A DNA stretch of 64,000 nt from the NCBI RefSeq assembly GCF_009712475.1, contig NZ_VCJO01000019.1, forward strand, positions 1 through 64,000. The letters run 5' to 3'. A program made the translations under genes and the position numbers. Shown in pieces: positions 60,992 through 64,000 of the stretch (positions within the stretch are counted from its first letter, which is position 1; each line of letters begins with the position of its first letter). The DNA is from Micromonospora sp. CP22. GTDB taxonomy: Bacteria; Actinomycetota; Actinomycetes; Mycobacteriales; Micromonosporaceae. The notes beneath the pieces are model-generated. The model saw only the letters and a program-made list of their open reading frames with translations, searched no databases and was not told the origin of the DNA.

Positions 60992-62749
60992 TCAGCGGCA
61001 GAGCCGGCCGACCTCCTCGGCGAACCGGTCCATCGGGTTGGCGTCGGCCGGGCCGAGCAGGTAGGTCTTCAACTCCCGGCGGGCCTCGGTCATCGGGTCG
61101 TCGCCCGCCCGGGTCAGCGCCACGATCTTCTCCAGCTCCCCGCAGTCGGCGGCCAACAGGTACGCCGCCCGCGAGGTCGGGTAGGAGCGCCGGAACTCGT
61201 CCTCGGGCAGCCCGGCGGGGTTGGCCACCACGTACGGCCGCTGGCTCTGCACGAAGTCGGACACCACGCTGGACACGTCGCTGATCAGCAGGTCGGTCTG
61301 GTTGAAGCAGTCGAACAGCGCGGGCACCCGCCCGGTGACGACCCGGTGCGCCGGCCCGTCCAGGTTGCTCGCGTCGACGTCGCCACCGGCGGAACGGATC
61401 ATCGCCACGATCCGATCGTGCACCGCCTTGGCCTGCTTGGACCGGGTGCCGGTCAGCGGGTGCGGCTTGTAGACCAGGCGCACCGTCGGCCGGACCGCCA
61501 GCACCCCGGCCACGATCCGCTCACCCATCAACACCAGCGAGGTGTGGTACGGGTCGTCGTCGAGCCAGCCCTCCCAGGTGGGGGCGTAGAGCACCGTGAA
61601 GGGGCGCTCGACCGACTCCGAGCCGAAGGTGTGCACGCCGGCCAGCTGCGGACGGCCGATCTCCACGATGTCGGAGTCGAGCACCCCCACCCCGGCTCGG
61701 GCGTACCGCTCCCGACCGGCCAGCCCGGCGACCCACACCTCGTCGTAGACCTTGCTGTACGGGTTGACGCTGGCCGCCTTGTCGCTGTCGCCGTGACCGA
61801 CGAAGACGTGCTTCATGCCGGGCTCGCGCAGCATGTGGATGTTCGGACCGACGTTCGCCGCGTACAGGGTCGCCCGGATGCTGCTCTTGTCGAGGTTCAT
61901 GAAGTCCGGCGCGGCCGGTACGCAGACCACCGGCAGCCGGGTGTCGGCCAGTTCGCTGAACGCCTCCTTGCTGCGCATCAGCACCACCGCGGGCCGGCCG
62001 AGCGCCTCGATCGGCGCCAGCCACATGTTGGCCTGGTAGACGTCCTTGGCCGGACCGGCGAAGTACAGCGCCACCTCCGGGCGGTCGCGATCCAGCCAGC
62101 GTTGCACGGCGGGCAGCAGGGGGCTCTGCCCCATGCCCCGGCCACGCAGCCAGGTCACCGCGACCACGCCGCCGACCAGCGCGGCGAGCCCGACGGCGAC
62201 CGCACCGGTCAGGTAGACCGGCGCCAGCTCGCCGGCCACGGCCGCGACGACAGCGCCCGGGATCAGCAGGGCGTTGACCCAGGGCAACCGGTCGCCGGCG
62301 ACCCGGCTGGCCCACTGCGGCGGACGGGGCGCCGAGGACATCGGCCCCAGGTCGATGTTGCGCACCAGGGCCGACAGCGGGTTACGCCGGTCGATCATCC
62401 GGTTGAACGCGCCGGCGAAGACCGCGATCACCCACACGGCGGCGGGCAGCAGGAGCAGCAGCGTCAGCTCGCTGCCGGCCAGCGGCACCTCGGCGGCCAG
62501 CAGCAGCACGACCGACAGGTCCCGAGCCAGTTGGCGGTAGGCCCGGTTGATGCCGACCTTCTGGAGCAGGGTCATGGTGGCCGGCGACCACCGCTCGACC
62601 GCGAACTCGCCCAGGACCGCCGTCAGACCGGCGACTGCGAACAGGGCGACCCAGCCGAACCCGGCTGCGGCCAACAGGATGAGGTAGGACGCCACCAGCA
62701 GGGCGCCGCGCGCGGCGACCCCGACGCGTGCAGTCAACGTGCCGAACAA
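60992..62749 (-). CDS. CDP-glycerol glycerophosphotransferase-like protein with N-terminal membrane domain
   Basis: A 585-aa protein. Residues 10-215 hold about six hydrophobic segments. The cytoplasmic C-terminal half has the TagB/TagF-type pattern: KHVFVGHGDSDKA near residue 320, YDEVWVAGLAGRERY near 343, VLYAPTWEGWL near 400, LVYKPHPLTG near 445 and DLLISDVSSVVSDF near 505. Such enzymes transfer glycerol-phosphate or ribitol-phosphate from a CDP donor in teichoic-acid-type polymer synthesis; the acceptor here is unknown. The start is TTG at 62749 with GGGAG 8 bases upstream. Confidence 0.85.
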   Translation of the reverse strand: MFGTLTARVGVAARGALLVASYLILLAAAGFGWVALFAVAGLTAVLGEFAVERWSPATMTLLQKVGINRAYRQLARDLSVVLLLAAEVPLAGSELTLLLLLPAAVWVIAVFAGAFNRMIDRRNPLSALVRNIDLGPMSSAPRPPQWASRVAGDRLPWVNALLIPGAVVAAVAGELAPVYLTGAVAVGLAALVGGVVAVTWLRGRGMGQSPLLPAVQRWLDRDRPEVALYFAGPAKDVYQANMWLAPIEALGRPAVVLMRSKEAFSELADTRLPVVCVPAAPDFMNLDKSSIRATLYAANVGPNIHMLREPGMKHVFVGHGDSDKAASVNPYSKVYDEVWVAGLAGRERYARAGVGVLDSDIVEIGRPQLAGVHTFGSESVERPFTVLYAPTWEGWLDDDPYHTSLVLMGERIVAGVLAVRPTVRLVYKPHPLTGTRSKQAKAVHDRIVAMIRSAGGDVDASNLDGPAHRVVTGRVPALFDCFNQTDLLISDVSSVVSDFVQSQRPYVVANPAGLPEDEFRRSYPTSRAAYLLAADCGELEKIVALTRAGDDPMTEARRELKTYLLGPADANPMDRFAEEVGRLCR

Positions 62750-62941
62750 CGAGAACGCTCCCTAAAGAGATCGATGACCGGCTGGATACGCCTCGACGGC
62801 CGCCAGCGTAGCTGCGACCTTAACGCGAATCGCCAGCGGGACAACGCTCGGGTATCCGGCATCTTCCCCCCAAACCACCGGCGGCCGATACGGGACGACC
62901 AGCCCGACCGGGTGGAAACCGCCCACCGGCCGGGTCCCCCG

Positions 62942-64000
62942 TCAGGCGCGGCGCAGGCAGGTGACGGCACCGGGCTGATCGGGTACGGGCGGCGGGCGCT
63001 CGGCGAACTCGGTGTAGCCCAACCGCTGGGCCGTCCGGCGGGCGAAGCGGTTTCCGCTGTAGACACAGATCGTTCCCACGTCCAGCCGCTCCAGCGCGCC
63101 GGCCACCTGCTCACGGGTCGGCCGTCCCTCGGCCGCGCCGCTGTTGGCGAACCGGGTCAGCAGCAGCCGGTCCTGGGCGAACTGCGATTCCAGGTCGTAC
63201 TCCACCAGGTAGAAGTCGCGTGGCAGGACCACCCGCACCCGGGTGGTCACCATCGGCATCGCGCGCATGGTGGTCTCCGGGGCGAGCAGCAGGCCGTCCG
63301 GACGGTCCAGGGTGGTGATCCACTGCGCGATGCCGAGCCGCTGCTCCGGGATCTTCCAGGCGGGTTGGGTGTGCACCTGCACCCAGCTGCGTTCGGACCA
63401 CATCGGGGTGGCGTACACGGCGAACGAGGTCACCATCGCCCCGGCCAGCAGCACGCCGACCAGTGCCCGCACAGAGCGCAGCCGGGTCGGCAACCAGACG
63501 GTGCACAGCAGCCCGATCAGCGCGGGCAGCGCGAGCAGCCACGGCACCCGCCACAGCACCACCGAGATACCGGTGACCGCACCGAGCCACTCCAGGACCC
63601 CGGGGAGCAACAGCACGCTGAGCGTGAGGCCGCCGCCGGCCGCGAGCAGCGCCGGGGTGCGGCGGCGGGCCAGCAACGGACCGCACCACAGCGCCAGGCC
63701 GCCGATCACACCGACGATGCCGATCTCGAACGTACGCCGGAAGGTCTGCTGGGCGGTCCAGACGTTGACGTCCGCCGCGGCCTCGCTGGCGGACCCGACG
63801 AACAGTTGGGCGACGGCGACCGCCCCGACCGGGTACGCGAGGGCCGCGACACCCGCCACCAGCGCGGCCTTCCAGCGCCCCACCAGCAGCATCATCAGGG
63901 CCGCCCCGCCGACGAGCATCGGCAGGATGATCGCGGCGGTAGTGGTCAGCCCGATCGCGGTGATCGACAGCGCGACGATCAGCACCAGGGCGCGCCGGGA
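62942..64000 (-). CDS. Polytopic membrane protein with soluble C-terminal domain, 5' end beyond window
   Basis: The frame is open to the right edge, so the N-terminus is missing. At least seven hydrophobic helices are visible, followed by a soluble domain of about 140 residues beginning near MWSERSWVQVHTQPAW and ending in GAVTCLRRA. The overall plan resembles DUF6077-type or glycosyltransferase-like membrane proteins of actinomycetes, but I cannot assign a function. It precedes the TagB/TagF-like gene on the same strand with 192 bp between, so a shared role in envelope polymers is possible. Confidence 0.75.
   Translation of the reverse strand, partial: SRRALVLIVALSITAIGLTTTAAIILPMLVGGAALMMLLVGRWKAALVAGVAALAYPVGAVAVAQLFVGSASEAAADVNVWTAQQTFRRTFEIGIVGVIGGLALWCGPLLARRRTPALLAAGGGLTLSVLLLPGVLEWLGAVTGISVVLWRVPWLLALPALIGLLCTVWLPTRLRSVRALVGVLLAGAMVTSFAVYATPMWSERSWVQVHTQPAWKIPEQRLGIAQWITTLDRPDGLLLAPETTMRAMPMVTTRVRVVLPRDFYLVEYDLESQFAQDRLLLTRFANSGAAEGRPTREQVAGALERLDVGTICVYSGNRFARRTAQRLGYTEFAERPPPVPDQPGAVTCLRRA

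Overview
The window is a very GC-rich actinomycete chromosome segment. The G/C-ending codons, GTG/TTG starts, leaderless genes, the actinobacterial GlgE glycogen pathway and a dispersed hairpin at 48056-48099 of a kind I recall from Micromonospora together suggest Micromonosporaceae, most likely Micromonospora or a close relative. The genus is inference from style; no rRNA is present.

Positions 1 to about 32.3 kb hold specialised metabolism. A long minus-strand block runs from a ketoacyl-ACP synthase III (21031) through an acyl carrier protein and a free-standing condensation domain. After a strong hairpin and a probable new promoter it continues with SbnA- and SbnB-like enzymes for L-2,3-diaminopropionate, an MbtH-like protein, a five-domain NRPS (A-T-C-A-T) and a multimodular NRPS (C-A-T-C-A-T-C-A-T-C-A...) that runs off the left edge. 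Two consecutive modules of the latter share a perfect 1,742-bp repeat covering a whole adenylation domain. To the right lie a plus-strand SDR and a minus-strand cassette of SARP regulator, two hotdog dehydratase-like proteins and a FabG-type reductase, which looks like part of a dedicated acyl-chain assembly line. Divergent from the SARP gene is a class II lanthipeptide module: LanM, a 76-aa precursor gene overlapping its 3' end, and a large ATPase/LuxR regulator. The precursor has a hydrophobic leader and a tiny C-terminal Thr-Thr-Cys-Cys core and matches no lantibiotic I know. Whether the lanthipeptide and the Dap-containing, probably acylated peptide are separate products is open.

Positions 32.3 to 43 kb form a nitrate respiration island: narG-narH-narJ-narI with overlapping ends, then narK and a small cupin gene, all minus strand. 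Upstream are a hemerythrin-like protein and, divergently, a winged-helix regulator with a SufR-like cysteine pattern coupled to a YwiC-like membrane protein.

Positions 43 to 64 kb are mostly housekeeping: a small secreted protein, phosphoglucomutase, GlgC, divergent GlgA/GlgM, GlgE and GlgB (the maltose-1-phosphate glycogen pathway), a decayed PIN-domain gene, an App1-type phosphatase, a GT-C type membrane protein, YaaA, an unknown protein, a TAXI-type binding lipoprotein, a two-component system, a TagB/TagF-like polymerase and the 3' part of a membrane protein cut by the right edge. I found no tRNA, rRNA, CRISPR array or transposase, and no gene-free stretch longer than 300 bp.
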